Position numbers and translations under genes: made by a program. Shown in pieces: positions 34,284-40,512 of a stretch of DNA of 40,512 bases. This stretch comes from Deltaproteobacteria bacterium (GTDB taxonomy: Bacteria > Desulfobacterota > Binatia > UBA9968): the NCBI GenBank assembly GCA_016210115.1, contig JACQUW010000307.1, positions 1 to 40,512 on the forward strand. Reading direction: 5' to 3'. The notes under the pieces were generated by a model. That model worked only from the letters and a program-made list of their open reading frames with translations, was not told the origin of the DNA and did no database searches. Position 1 is the stretch's first letter. Each line of letters opens with the position of its first letter.

Positions 34284-34814
34284 TCAGCGGCTTTGGACTT
34301 CTGATTGACCTGTGCCGAAACCCGCACTCACAACCCCGTCGGCCCGCATTTTTCCCGCCGCGTACTGGATCGCATCTACAATGTGTTGGTATCCCGTGCA
34401 GCGGCAGAGATTACCGTCAATGGCGCGGCGGATCTCGTCTTCCGTAGGGTTGGGCCAGCGCACCAGGAGTTGATAGGCGGCTAGGATCATACCCGGCGTA
34501 CAGTAGCCGCACTGAAGTCCGTGACATTCCCAGAAGGCCTCCTGTAGCGGATGAAGCTGCTCTCCGTGAGCAAGCCCCTCAATCGTAAGGATCTCGCCTC
34601 CATCGGCCTGTACCACAAGGACCGTGCAGGACTTGACGGCCAAACCATTCAGCATTACGGTGCAGGCGCCGCAAACGGATGTTTCGCATCCGATATGGGT
34701 TCCGGTCAAATGGAGAGTGTCCCGCAGATAATGCGCCAGAAGGAGACGCGGCTCGACTTCGTGAGAGTACTCGGTGCCATTGACTTTGATCGCGATTTCC
34801 CTCTTGTTCGCCAC
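34284..34814 (-). CDS. Mo hydroxylase [2Fe-2S] small subunit (2)
   Basis: A 176-residue small subunit with both cluster sites complete: Cys43, Cys48, Cys51 and Cys63 (GCETSVCGAC) and Cys102, Cys105, Cys137 and Cys139 (CGYCTPGM, LCRCTGY). The start is GTG 34814, with AAGGAA six bases upstream. The C-terminal tail is about 15 residues longer than that of the small subunit at 7471. It is first in the minus-strand small-large-medium operon and divergent from the glycosidase gene at 34868 across a 53-bp gap. Confidence 0.95.
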   Translation of the reverse strand: MANKREIAIKVNGTEYSHEVEPRLLLAHYLRDTLHLTGTHIGCETSVCGACTVMLNGLAVKSCTVLVVQADGGEILTIEGLAHGEQLHPLQEAFWECHGLQCGYCTPGMILAAYQLLVRWPNPTEDEIRRAIDGNLCRCTGYQHIVDAIQYAAGKMRADGVVSAGFGTGQSEVQSR

Positions 34815-34867
34815 CGGAGTTCCTTTTCTTATCTATCCGATTTGTTATAGACTGCGAATATATCCCA
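34815..34867. promoter_or_regulatory. 53-bp divergent promoter region
   Basis: Divergent genes begin at each end. The segment is locally AT-rich (TTGTTATAGACT, AATATATCCC), as promoters often are, but I cannot assign boxes with confidence. With so little room, the two promoters must overlap, so shared control is likely. Confidence 0.4.
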
Positions 34868-35707
34868 ATGTTGCGCCAACGTTCAAGTTTTATCCTGTTT
34901 TCCCTCGCCGCTTGTTTTCCAATATTTGCAGTGACTGAGATATATGCCTACCCGGTAAGATTGAGAAGCAGTCCCGGATTAAGCGTCACTGAAGTCGGAA
35001 CGTGGAAAACCATTCAGAAAGGGGCCGAGTTCCGCAAGGTCTCTCTCGAACGGGCTGAGCCCTACCATCTCATCGATATGAAGGTGCTCCGGTTTGACTC
35101 CCGTTGGGTTTCGCCGAGAATCGTGCGCAGCCAGCAGCATCAGATGAAGGGCTCGAACGTAAGAAGCCTGGCGGAAAAAGCCGGGGCGATAGCGATGATC
35201 AACGCCAATTATTTCGACGAAAAGGGAAGACCGTTGGGATTCCTAAAAACGGGCACTGAGGAGATCAATGCGCAGATTTCGAAGAGCTCTCTTTTTACGG
35301 GCATTTTCGGGATAAAGGATCGGCTGCCCTTTATTGTCCATCGAGACCAGTTTTCCTCAAATCAGGCGGACGAAGCGCTTCAAGCCGGGCCGCTCCTGAT
35401 CCTGAAGAGCGTTGCTCTAAACGTCACGCGCGGCGCAGGTAAGCAGAATCGGCGCACCCTGATCGGTCTGGATAAAGAACAAAGGCTGGTCATCGCTGTG
35501 ACGGACAGTCTGGTGGGCGGCCTGAGCTGGGTGGAGCTCCAGGAATTTTTCAGCGCTCCCGAATGGCCCGTACGGCTCATCGATCTGCTGAACCTGGATG
35601 GCGGCGGCTCCGCGCAGCTCTATGTTCGAGGCGCTCAACTCGAGGATCATGTCCTGGGGACTACAGAGGTGCCTGTCGCTGTGGGGTTTTTCCCGAGAGG
35701 GAACTGA
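34868..35707 (+). CDS. exported phosphodiester glycosidase (NAGPA domain) protein
   Basis: A 279-residue protein with an N-terminal signal (MLRQRS, hydrophobic core to about residue 27) and one phosphodiester glycosidase (NAGPA/DUF2233) domain. Blocks are MINANYFDEKGRPLGFL, ALQAGPLLI, RTLIGLDKEQRLVIAVTD and the highly conserved LNLDGGGSAQLYV near 240-252. The family includes the mammalian uncovering enzyme, but bacterial members act in the periplasm or envelope on undefined phosphodiester-linked glycans. It is divergent from the second Mo hydroxylase and about 100 bp upstream of a binding-protein gene. No functional partner is clear. Confidence 0.88.
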   Translation: MLRQRSSFILFSLAACFPIFAVTEIYAYPVRLRSSPGLSVTEVGTWKTIQKGAEFRKVSLERAEPYHLIDMKVLRFDSRWVSPRIVRSQQHQMKGSNVRSLAEKAGAIAMINANYFDEKGRPLGFLKTGTEEINAQISKSSLFTGIFGIKDRLPFIVHRDQFSSNQADEALQAGPLLILKSVALNVTRGAGKQNRRTLIGLDKEQRLVIAVTDSLVGGLSWVELQEFFSAPEWPVRLIDLLNLDGGGSAQLYVRGAQLEDHVLGTTEVPVAVGFFPRGN

Positions 35708-35808
35708 AAGTTACATACGGAAATGTGTTAAGGCGCGATCCATAACCTGATCGCCGATCCTCGATGGAGCTTCCTATCATCATTTTATTCGAGCCATAAG
35801 GAGGAACC

Positions 35809-36786
35809 ATGAAAACCCGCAAGATCTTCATTTTTTTGTCCCTTATTGTCGGTGTCGAGGTTTTCACGGGCGCGGGATTCGGCCAAGAAAGGGTTCGCGT
35901 CGGGGTGCCATTATTCCCAACGGTTGCATTTCCCGCTTTTGTGGCAAGCGAGAAAGGATTGTTCGAGAAAAACGGCTTAAAAGTGGAGATTATCAGGATT
36001 AACAGCGAACCCACGACCTACCAGGCTCTGATTTCCGGAGACATCGATATGGCTGCGGGAGCACCCACCGGCCTCGTGCAAAGCAATTTACAAGGCATAC
36101 CGGTCGTCTCACTTGGCAGTTGGGACAACTTCGTCCCTTACACGCTGGCAACGCGGGAAAAGATAGGCGATCTCTCGCAATTGAAGGGGAAAAAAATCGG
36201 CGTCAACCGTCTCGGAGGAAAATCTTCTCTGATTTTGATGGTTATGCTGGAAAATGCCGGGCTCAACCCGATGAAGGACGTGAGCTTGCTTCAACTCGGA
36301 GGTTCTCAGGAAAGGCTGGCGGCTCTCATGAGAGGCGGCATCGACGCGGCGCCCGTGGATTATGCCTTCGAACCCAAGATGCGACAGATGGGGTTTTTTC
36401 TCGTCAGGGGCGCCAAAACGCCGTTCATGAATGGTTCGCTTGCCGTGAAAGCGTCCTCTTTACGATCGGAGCGGCCGAAATGGACGCGGTTTGTGAAGAG
36501 TTTCCGGGATGCGATCAACTATATTATGACCGAGAAAGAGGGTACTCTGGGTGTCTTGAGGCGGGTCACCGGCATAGACGAAAAAGAATCACTGGATTTC
36601 ATCTACGAGCAGATGCGTTCACGCGCGGACGCAAAACTACAACCGCCGGAGGCTGCCGTCGCCAACCTCGTGAAAATGGTTGCGTTCATAGACAAACGGG
36701 CGTTGTCCGTGGATAAGAGCAAGTTATTTGATTCTTCTATCGCCGAGGATTTTGGCCACGGCAGACCCGCGCCTGCCAAAAAATGA
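35809..36786 (+). CDS. SsuA/THI5/NMT1-like ABC substrate-binding protein
   Basis: A 325-residue periplasmic binding protein with a signal peptide (MKTRK, hydrophobic core, to about residue 25). It has the NMT1/SsuA layout: FVASEKGLFEKNGLKVEII, ALISGDIDMAAGAP, LKGKKIGVNRLG and the second lobe with LMRGGIDAAPVDY. It follows an AAGGAGGAA ribosome-binding site. Such proteins bind sulfonates, pyrimidines, nitrate or aromatic acids; which one is not readable. No permease or ATPase is adjacent. It is 24 bp upstream of the carboxyltransferase-like gene, so the two probably share a transcript. Confidence 0.92.
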   Translation: MKTRKIFIFLSLIVGVEVFTGAGFGQERVRVGVPLFPTVAFPAFVASEKGLFEKNGLKVEIIRINSEPTTYQALISGDIDMAAGAPTGLVQSNLQGIPVVSLGSWDNFVPYTLATREKIGDLSQLKGKKIGVNRLGGKSSLILMVMLENAGLNPMKDVSLLQLGGSQERLAALMRGGIDAAPVDYAFEPKMRQMGFFLVRGAKTPFMNGSLAVKASSLRSERPKWTRFVKSFRDAINYIMTEKEGTLGVLRRVTGIDEKESLDFIYEQMRSRADAKLQPPEAAVANLVKMVAFIDKRALSVDKSKLFDSSIAEDFGHGRPAPAKK

Positions 36787-36810
36787 GGCCCTGCGAACGT
36801 TCAATTTAGC

Positions 36811-38340
36811 ATGAGCGAGATACAGTTCGTCGATACGACACTGCGTGACGGCCAGCAGAGCCTCTGGGCGCTCGGAATGAGAACCGGGGCCATGGTCGCC
36901 ATAGCCGGGCAAATGGATAAAGCCGGGTTTGAGTCCATGGAGTTTTTCGTTTCCATCATGATCAAGAAATACATCCGCGAGCACAAAGAAAACCCGTGGT
37001 TATGGCTGCGCGAGGGAACAAAGCGCTTCCGACAAACGCGGCTGCGCCTTCATGGCGGGATGCACGGCTCCGGCTCTTTTGAAAAGCTCCCGAAGGCTGT
37101 AATGAAACTTCTCATTGAGCGCGTGGTTGCTCATGGGATAACGCTGACCCGCACGTCTGAATGTTGGAATGACTTTCAAAGCTTTAAAAAGGAGCTGCAC
37201 GACCTCCGGGAAATAGGGATGGAGACGATCGTGAATCTGATCTATTCCGTCTCTCCCCGGCACACCGATGAGTATTACGCCGAAAAGGCAAAAGAGGCGG
37301 CGGCCATTCGACCCTACCGGATCTGCTTTAAAGACGTCGGCGGTCTTCTTACCCCGGAGCGTGCCCGAACGCTCATTCCGGTCATTCTTGATAATGCCGG
37401 CGATATTCCGGTGGAGTTTCACGCGCACTGCAATAATGGTCTCGCGCCCATCTGTTATCTCGAGGCCGTTAAGCTCGGCATCAAGGCCTTGCACACTTCG
37501 ATTCCGCCGCTCGCCAACGGCCCCTCTCAACCTTCTATTTTCAATCTCGCCAGAAACCTCCGGGCTCTGGGCTATACGCCGGTCCTCCATGAAAAGGAGC
37601 TTAAGCCGGTCGAAGAGCACTTTACGGCCGTGGCCAAACGAGACCGGCTTCCGATCGGGGAGCCTCTCGCTTACGATTATTCCCAGTATCTCCACCAGGT
37701 GCCGGGAGGGATGATTTCCAACCTTCGCCATCAGCTTCGCGTTGTGGGGATGGAAGACAAACTGGAAGCGACTCTGGAGGAAGCCGCTCATGTGCGGGCG
37801 GAGTTCGGCTACCCCATTATGGTGACTCCCCTTTCCCAGTTTGTCGCAAGTCAGGCGGCCATCAACGTGATCGTCGGAGAAAGGTACAGGGAAGTGACCG
37901 ATCAGGTGATTCAGTACGCGCTCGGGCTATGGGGAAAGGAGGCGCCTGCCCTTATGGATTCCGCGGTAAAAGACAGGATCCTCAGCCGCAGCCGCGCCAA
38001 GGAATACCAGGATTGGGAGCCGCCTGATCCATCCCTTAAGGAGGTGCGCAGCCGCTTCGGCGGGCCTTCGGTTTCCGATGAGGAGCTTATTCTTCGGGTC
38101 TATGCGGGGCAGGAATACGTGAAAGCGATGCATGCCGCCGGACCGCCCGGGGAGTATCTCGGCTCAAAACACTCTCTGGTCCGCTTGATCGAGGAGCTGA
38201 GCAGAAACAAAGATTGCAGGCAGATCTCCATACGTAAACCCGGCCTTTCCCTTACCCTCGAAAAGAGAACGACATCCCCATCCATAAGTTCGGCCATGGA
38301 TAAGGCTGAAAAAAAGGCAGTCACGGAGGAATATCCATGA
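36811..38340 (+). CDS. stand-alone pyruvate carboxylase/OadA-like carboxyltransferase-type TIM-barrel enzyme
   Basis: A 509-residue enzyme of the DRE-TIM metallolyase superfamily. The barrel starts VDTTLRDGQQS (Asp8, Arg12, Asp13), has CFKDVGGLL with Lys174 (the position carbamylated in carboxyltransferase domains) and EFHAHCNN with His204 and His206 as metal ligands. The C-terminal PYCT-like part carries LHQVPGGMISNLRHQL and TPLSQFVASQAAINV, typical of pyruvate carboxylase and oxaloacetate decarboxylase alpha. There is no biotinyl domain (no MKM motif) and no biotin carboxylase gene nearby. It may decarboxylate, carboxylate or cleave a keto acid using a distant biotin carrier or none at all. 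It lies behind a binding protein. Confidence 0.9.
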   Translation: MSEIQFVDTTLRDGQQSLWALGMRTGAMVAIAGQMDKAGFESMEFFVSIMIKKYIREHKENPWLWLREGTKRFRQTRLRLHGGMHGSGSFEKLPKAVMKLLIERVVAHGITLTRTSECWNDFQSFKKELHDLREIGMETIVNLIYSVSPRHTDEYYAEKAKEAAAIRPYRICFKDVGGLLTPERARTLIPVILDNAGDIPVEFHAHCNNGLAPICYLEAVKLGIKALHTSIPPLANGPSQPSIFNLARNLRALGYTPVLHEKELKPVEEHFTAVAKRDRLPIGEPLAYDYSQYLHQVPGGMISNLRHQLRVVGMEDKLEATLEEAAHVRAEFGYPIMVTPLSQFVASQAAINVIVGERYREVTDQVIQYALGLWGKEAPALMDSAVKDRILSRSRAKEYQDWEPPDPSLKEVRSRFGGPSVSDEELILRVYAGQEYVKAMHAAGPPGEYLGSKHSLVRLIEELSRNKDCRQISIRKPGLSLTLEKRTTSPSISSAMDKAEKKAVTEEYP

Positions 38341-38666
38341 TTTTGGCTGGATCACCCTTGGCGATGAAAGCCGCCGCCCGCTCTCCGAGCCCGCGCAATA
38401 GGCCAGTGCTTATTCCCACCGCTGGTAATCGGATGCGCGGGCTCTCCGAACGGCCAGCAGCTTTCATCTTATCCGAGGGGTGTAGGGCGGAGGAGGGCCA
38501 CGGACGTCCGATCAGCCCGGTTTGGCTCATGGTACCTGCCCACCTGTCTGCGTGCGGACACCTGCCCGCGCCCTGGCAGGCGGGCGCACAGGCAGGTCGG
38601 CAGCGGCCTGGAGTCCTACACCCCGAGGCCTGTTCGACTGGGCTACTTTCGGAGGAAATGCCATGA
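38337..38666 (+). CDS. doubtful 109-codon frame coupled at both ends
   Basis: ATG 38337 overlaps the upstream stop as ATGA and follows an ideal GGAGG with 7-base spacing; the frame's own stop overlaps the next gene's start, again as ATGA. Such double overlaps usually mark real genes. Against that, the product is rich in Pro, Arg and Ala, has no motif, and the DNA is dominated by inverted repeats. It may be a gene start interrupted by a repeat element, or a frame that arose from it. Confidence 0.25.
   Translation: MILAGSPLAMKAAARSPSPRNRPVLIPTAGNRMRGLSERPAAFILSEGCRAEEGHGRPISPVWLMVPAHLSACGHLPAPWQAGAQAGRQRPGVLHPEACSTGLLSEEMP
38363..38468. repeat. imperfect inverted repeat with 35-bp arms
   Basis: Arms at 38363-38397 and 38434-38468 match in 28 of 35 positions when one is reversed and complemented, with 9 perfect outer and 11 perfect inner base pairs around a 36-bp centre. 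The RNA or DNA hairpin would be large and stable. Confidence 0.75.
38534..38597. repeat. GC-rich REP-like imperfect hairpin
   Basis: ACCTGCC (38534-38540) pairs with GGCAGGT (38591-38597), and TGCG (38549-38552) with CGCA (38585-38588), around a core of repeated CCTGCCCGC/GGCAGGCGGG-like words. This resembles interspersed REP-type sequences in GC-rich genomes. It lies upstream of the binding-protein gene at 38663. Confidence 0.6.
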
Positions 38667-39709
38667 AAAAACAATCACGCAAGCGAAAGCTGAAACTCAA
38701 GGGGCGATTGTGCCTGGGGCTCATTGTCCTTTTTCTTCTAGGCATCCGTCTTGAGTTCAGTGCCGCATCGGATTCCAAAATAGTGGAAGCCGCTAGGAAA
38801 GAGGCGCAATTAATGTGGTACAACACCTTGGTGCAACCGCATGCCCAGGAAATTCTCAATCGTTTTATGAAGAAGTACCCATTCGTGCGCGCAAGCTTCT
38901 GGCGCGGCAGCGGCATTAAGGTCCATGCGAGATTGACAACCGAAGCTAGAGCGGGACGCTTTGAGTGGGATGTGGTCTCTCTGACCGATGCCGAGTCTGT
39001 TTTGGATCTCAAGGGCAAGGGGCTTATCACAGCGTACAACTCGGCTGAACGCAATATGTTCAGCGCCGACTTAAAGGACAAAGAAGGCTATTGGACCGCC
39101 TTCTACGCGCTCCCAAGCGGGCTCATATTGAACACCCGACAGGTAAAAGTGGAAGAGGCGCCAAAGAGTTATGAAGATCTCCTCCATCCCAGGTGGAAGG
39201 GAGGAAAAATCTCCGTTGATACGGAAGGATATGAGCTCTTACTTGGCCTCACTCACGCGTGGGGAAAAGAGAAGGCAGTGACATATTTAAAGAGGCTTGC
39301 CGCCCAAGACCCGGTCCCCGGCCGGGGCAACAACGCGAGGATTGAATTGTTGGCAGCCGGTGAATTTCCACTTGCCATCGCATACACCCATACGGCTGAG
39401 GCGATCAAGAAAAAGGGGAGTCCGATCGAATGGATTAACCTTGAGCCCGTCGTGGTTAAGGTCGATAACATTATGCTAGGATCCCGGGCGCCCCATTCCA
39501 ATACGGGCAAACTTTTTATCGATTTTATTCTTTCCGAGGAGGGGCAGAGATTACTGCAAGGCCTTCAACGCCCAACCCTTCGCACGGGAGTAGAGCCGAA
39601 TCCGCCGCGGCTTAGCAAGGGGTATGAGCGCGTGGTGTTACAGCCTGAACACTCGGTGAATGTGCAAGAAAATGTAAGGCTCTATAAGCAGATTTTTCGG
39701 CTGCAGTAA
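38663..39709 (+). CDS. Fbp/FutA-like extracellular solute-binding protein (2)
   Basis: A 348-residue exported binding protein. A long basic N-terminus (about 15 residues rich in Lys/Arg) precedes a hydrophobic core to about residue 33. The mature protein has KIVEAARKEAQLMWYNT, LTTEARAGRFEWDVV, LLHPRWKGGKISVD and GSRAPHSNTGKLFIDFILSEEGQ. It is a clear paralogue of the product of 3166-4179. The frame is open further upstream to 38522, but ATG 38663 follows GGAGGAA and starts a proper signal peptide. No permease genes follow; the next gene is an RRM protein 290 bp away. Ligand unknown. Confidence 0.9.
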   Translation: MKKQSRKRKLKLKGRLCLGLIVLFLLGIRLEFSAASDSKIVEAARKEAQLMWYNTLVQPHAQEILNRFMKKYPFVRASFWRGSGIKVHARLTTEARAGRFEWDVVSLTDAESVLDLKGKGLITAYNSAERNMFSADLKDKEGYWTAFYALPSGLILNTRQVKVEEAPKSYEDLLHPRWKGGKISVDTEGYELLLGLTHAWGKEKAVTYLKRLAAQDPVPGRGNNARIELLAAGEFPLAIAYTHTAEAIKKKGSPIEWINLEPVVVKVDNIMLGSRAPHSNTGKLFIDFILSEEGQRLLQGLQRPTLRTGVEPNPPRLSKGYERVVLQPEHSVNVQENVRLYKQIFRLQ

Positions 39710-39999
39710 GCGCTTTCAGGCGCCTGGGGGTCTTTCGCCCGAGTTCCGACGGAGCGTGCCACCTTGAACATCACGAAGAGTGGGAGGGCAAGACAAGGCC
39801 AGTGAACTATCACACTTCAGTATAGGGCCTTCTGAAAGTGCGGCAGGTAGAAGTCGAAGGCTCGGGGAGTCTTTCCCTGCGAAGCATTACCCTAAAGGGC
39901 AATCCGACCAGAGCGTGGTTCCAAAGACGTGTTCTGCTCCTGCCGGTAATCTGGTTCCAGGGCCAAGGACAATAACGTTTTCACATTAAGGAGGAGAAC
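39710..39999. other. 290-bp leader region upstream of the RRM gene
   Basis: No protein-like frame is convincing. It may be a long 5' untranslated leader, as often found before cold-shock RNA-binding protein genes; short GC stems occur just after 39709. The final 20 bases carry AAGGAGGAG for the RRM gene. I saw no T-run terminator for the binding-protein gene. Confidence 0.4.
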
Positions 40000-40305
40000 A
40001 TGACGAACAAACTCTATGTGGGTGGATTGTCCTATGCGACCACCGACAAGCAGTTGGAGGAGCTCTTCGCGGCGCATGGAACCGTCGAGTCCGCGCGGGT
40101 GATCACCGACAAATTTACCGGCCGGTCCAAGGGTTTTGGATTTGTTGAGATGGGTTCCGGTGCGGAGGCCCAGAAAGCGATCCAGGCTTTAAACGGAACC
40201 GAGTTCGACGGGCGCAGTCTCACTGTCAATGAGGCCCGGCCTCAAGAGAAACGGTCGGGGTTCGGCGGTGATCGAAGGGGCGGCGGCAGGCGTGATCGCT
40301 GGTAG
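40000..40305 (+). CDS. RRM-domain RNA-binding protein
   Basis: A 101-residue protein with one RNA recognition motif. RNP2 is LYVGGL (5-10) and RNP1 is KGFGFVEM (44-51); the aromatic residues for RNA stacking are present. A short Gly/Arg-rich tail (GGDRRGGGRRDRW) ends it, as in bacterial and cyanobacterial Rbp proteins induced by cold. AAGGAGGAG precedes the ATG. It is monocistronic in view: the nearest gene upstream is 290 bp away and a likely terminator follows at 40331. Confidence 0.95.
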   Translation: MTNKLYVGGLSYATTDKQLEELFAAHGTVESARVITDKFTGRSKGFGFVEMGSGAEAQKAIQALNGTEFDGRSLTVNEARPQEKRSGFGGDRRGGGRRDRW

Positions 40306-40330
40306 TCTCATTTCCTAGAACCTAAGCAAG

Positions 40331-40359
40331 AAGGGGGCGTCAGGTCGGTACGCCCTTTC
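40331..40359 (+). terminator. probable intrinsic terminator after RRM gene
   Basis: AAGGGGGCGT at 40331-40340 pairs with ACGCCCTTTC at 40350-40359 (core GGGCGT/ACGCCC plus flanking A-T and G-T pairs) around a 9-base loop, 26 bases after the stop codon. The following TCTCTT is only moderately T-rich. Confidence 0.6.
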
Positions 40360-40512
40360 TCTTACAGCCACCCGGTGCTCCGGAGCCGCCGGGAGCCGAA
40401 TTGGAAGCCAAGCCAACATAATAAAGACGCGTAGAAACCCTGGCGACATGCTCCAACGCTGCCGGCATCGGTAGATTGCGATACCGGTGGCTTCATCCAT
40501 AATGTCTAAGCG

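Larger units (their letters stand above)
38324..38666. mobile_element. possible small inserted element between near-identical ribosome-binding-site/start segments
   Basis: The 17-base stretch at 38324-38340 and that at 38650-38666 match at 14 positions; each includes GGAGG, seven or so bases, then CCATGA. The 326 bp from one copy to the next hold two structured repeats (38363-38468 and 38534-38597) and no recognisable protein. An insertion that duplicated or captured a gene-start region is a reading that fits. Similar starts by chance are also possible, since both are ribosome-binding sites. Confidence 0.35.

Noticed and set aside
35732..35755. Bulged hairpin GGCGcGATC/GATCGCC after the glycosidase gene
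   Set aside because: The stem has a bulge and no T-run follows, so I do not call it a terminator.
38534..38597. CRISPR repeat
   Set aside because: Only one copy of the palindromic unit is present; there is no regularly spaced array.
40315..40500. 61-codon minus-strand frame at the right edge
   Set aside because: It overlaps the probable terminator and has no motif; more likely noncoding.

Overview
The window reads as chromosome from an uncultured-type, free-living, Gram-negative heterotroph with moderate to high G+C (judged by eye). The gene content fits soil or sediment 'deltaproteobacterial', Binatota, Tectomicrobia or Rokubacteria-like lineages: LLM-family flavin oxidoreductases, CaiB/BaiF CoA transferases, molybdenum hydroxylases and many stand-alone periplasmic binding proteins. 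This assignment is inference; the window has no rRNA or other marker gene. I saw no tRNA, rRNA, CRISPR array, phage gene or transposase.

Layout. (1) 1-4179: a minus-strand CoA transferase/acyl-CoA dehydrogenase pair, the latter cut by the window edge, divergent from a cupin and an Fbp-type binding protein. (2) 4294-12238: seven plus-strand genes: LLM oxidoreductase, alpha/beta hydrolase, second LLM oxidoreductase, three-subunit Mo hydroxylase (S-L-M) and a TctC/Bug binding protein. It looks like a catabolic island for an unknown organic compound. (3) 12247-15430: a small conserved hypothetical gene divergent from a three-domain LigD; no Ku gene is present. (4) 15559-21807: a minus-strand run of treZ, a glycogen-debranching-type enzyme, a HAD phosphatase fused to a HerA-like ATPase, and a mono-haem cytochrome c. 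(5) 21953-28149: MscS channel, an 871-bp region without a convincing gene, a secreted matrixin-type metalloprotease, an EEP nuclease/phosphatase and a PLD-VTT fusion. (6) 28317-30973: dienelactone hydrolase, EamA transporter and GT2 glycosyltransferase, all minus strand. (7) 31042-34814: a second Mo hydroxylase with the form II signature, minus strand. (8) 34868-39709: phosphodiester glycosidase, SsuA/NMT1-type binding protein, stand-alone carboxyltransferase-like enzyme, a structured 0.33-kb segment that may be an inserted small element, and a second Fbp-type binding protein. (9) 40000-40305: an RRM RNA-binding protein followed by a likely terminator.

How it works together. Three kinds of catabolic module each sit beside a periplasmic binding protein, yet no permease or ATPase gene for any importer lies in the window. 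The binding proteins may share distant permeases or serve in sensing. The most unusual items are the HAD-HerA fusion in the trehalose/glycogen run, the structured segment at 38324-38666, the carboxyltransferase-like enzyme without biotin partners, and a hydrolase whose nucleophile elbow lacks the expected serine.
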